From contig CALGGN010000331.1 in NCBI GenBank assembly GCA_937915915.1, forward strand, positions 1-6,631: a stretch of DNA of 6,631 nt, written 5' to 3'. Below, one piece after another: positions 6,523 through 6,631 of this stretch (within the stretch, counting starts at the first letter, position 1; every line of letters begins with the position of its first letter). This DNA is from an uncultured Selenomonas sp. GTDB lineage: Bacteria > Bacillota > Negativicutes > Selenomonadales > Selenomonadaceae. The notes under the pieces are model-generated. The model was not told the origin of the DNA. It worked only from the letters and a program-made list of their open reading frames with translations, and did not search any database. The translations under genes and the position numbers were made by a program.

Positions 6523-6631
6523 CTATTCTCTCTTCATCTGTTCATACTTGGCGCTAAACTCAGGGCTGATGACAAAGTCGCGACGCAATTCATCAATAGT
6601 ATGAAATGCAGCCAGTTTAGCTTCAATCATC
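6523..6631 (-). CDS. 3' end of an upstream gene ending in a DUF4214/FkbM-N-like motif
   Basis: The last 35 codons of a frame entering from the right edge stop at TAG 6525-6523. The peptide includes F-H-T-I-D-E-L-R-R-D-F-V-I-S-P-E-F-S-A-K-Y. This matches in spacing the second half of the motif at the methyltransferase N-terminus (D-L-I-D-V-F-I-N-S-R-E-F). An ATG at 6630 is in frame, but no ribosome binding site can be checked at the edge, so I treat this as a C-terminal fragment. It could belong to another glycosyltransferase or methyltransferase ending in this motif, or to a small stand-alone protein. The rest of the gene is not visible. Confidence 0.7.
   Translation of the reverse strand, partial: MIEAKLAAFHTIDELRRDFVISPEFSAKYEQMKRE

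Overview
The window looks like the end of a contig from a bacterial surface-polysaccharide or protein-glycosylation locus. Every supported gene is on the minus strand, so the transcription order runs from high to low coordinates. Purine-rich Shine-Dalgarno sequences (AAGGAGG, GGAGG, AAGGAG), moderate GC content and the style of the glycosyltransferases suggest a Firmicute. A Negativicutes (Selenomonas-like) source is my best guess, but this rests on family resemblance and was not tested.

Layout in transcription order. (1) 6631-6523: the last 35 codons of a gene entering from outside the window, ending in a small motif resembling the DUF4214 / FkbM N-terminal type. (2) 6510-5426: an FkbM-type SAM-dependent methyltransferase whose reading frame is broken near the 5' end at a run of nine G (minus strand). 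Ten or seven G would join the N-terminal piece to the methyltransferase in frame. This is either a phase-variation (contingency) switch caught in the OFF state or a homopolymer error. (3) 5401-2069: a 1110-residue multidomain glycosyltransferase with a GT2-like domain lacking its DxD motif, a Rossmann-like module with an eroded glycine loop, and two tandem paralogous GT4 domains. (4) 2072-984: a single-domain GT4 glycosyltransferase overlapping gene 3 by ATGA. (5) 987 to the left edge: a gene overlapping gene 4 by ATGA and made of two tandem Rossmann-like modules of the same kind as the one inside gene 3. It is cut off by the end of the sequence.

Bases 1-19 are not genomic. They match the 3' end of the Illumina TruSeq adapter, and translating through them gives an artificial tail, DRKSVV, on the last gene.

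The genes are tightly packed (24-nt gap, then two 4-nt overlaps), which fits one polycistronic unit building and methylating a glycan. The acceptor (lipid-linked polysaccharide, S-layer or flagellin) cannot be told from this window. I saw no terminator, promoter, RNA gene, CRISPR array or insertion sequence, and no gene-free stretch above 300 bases.
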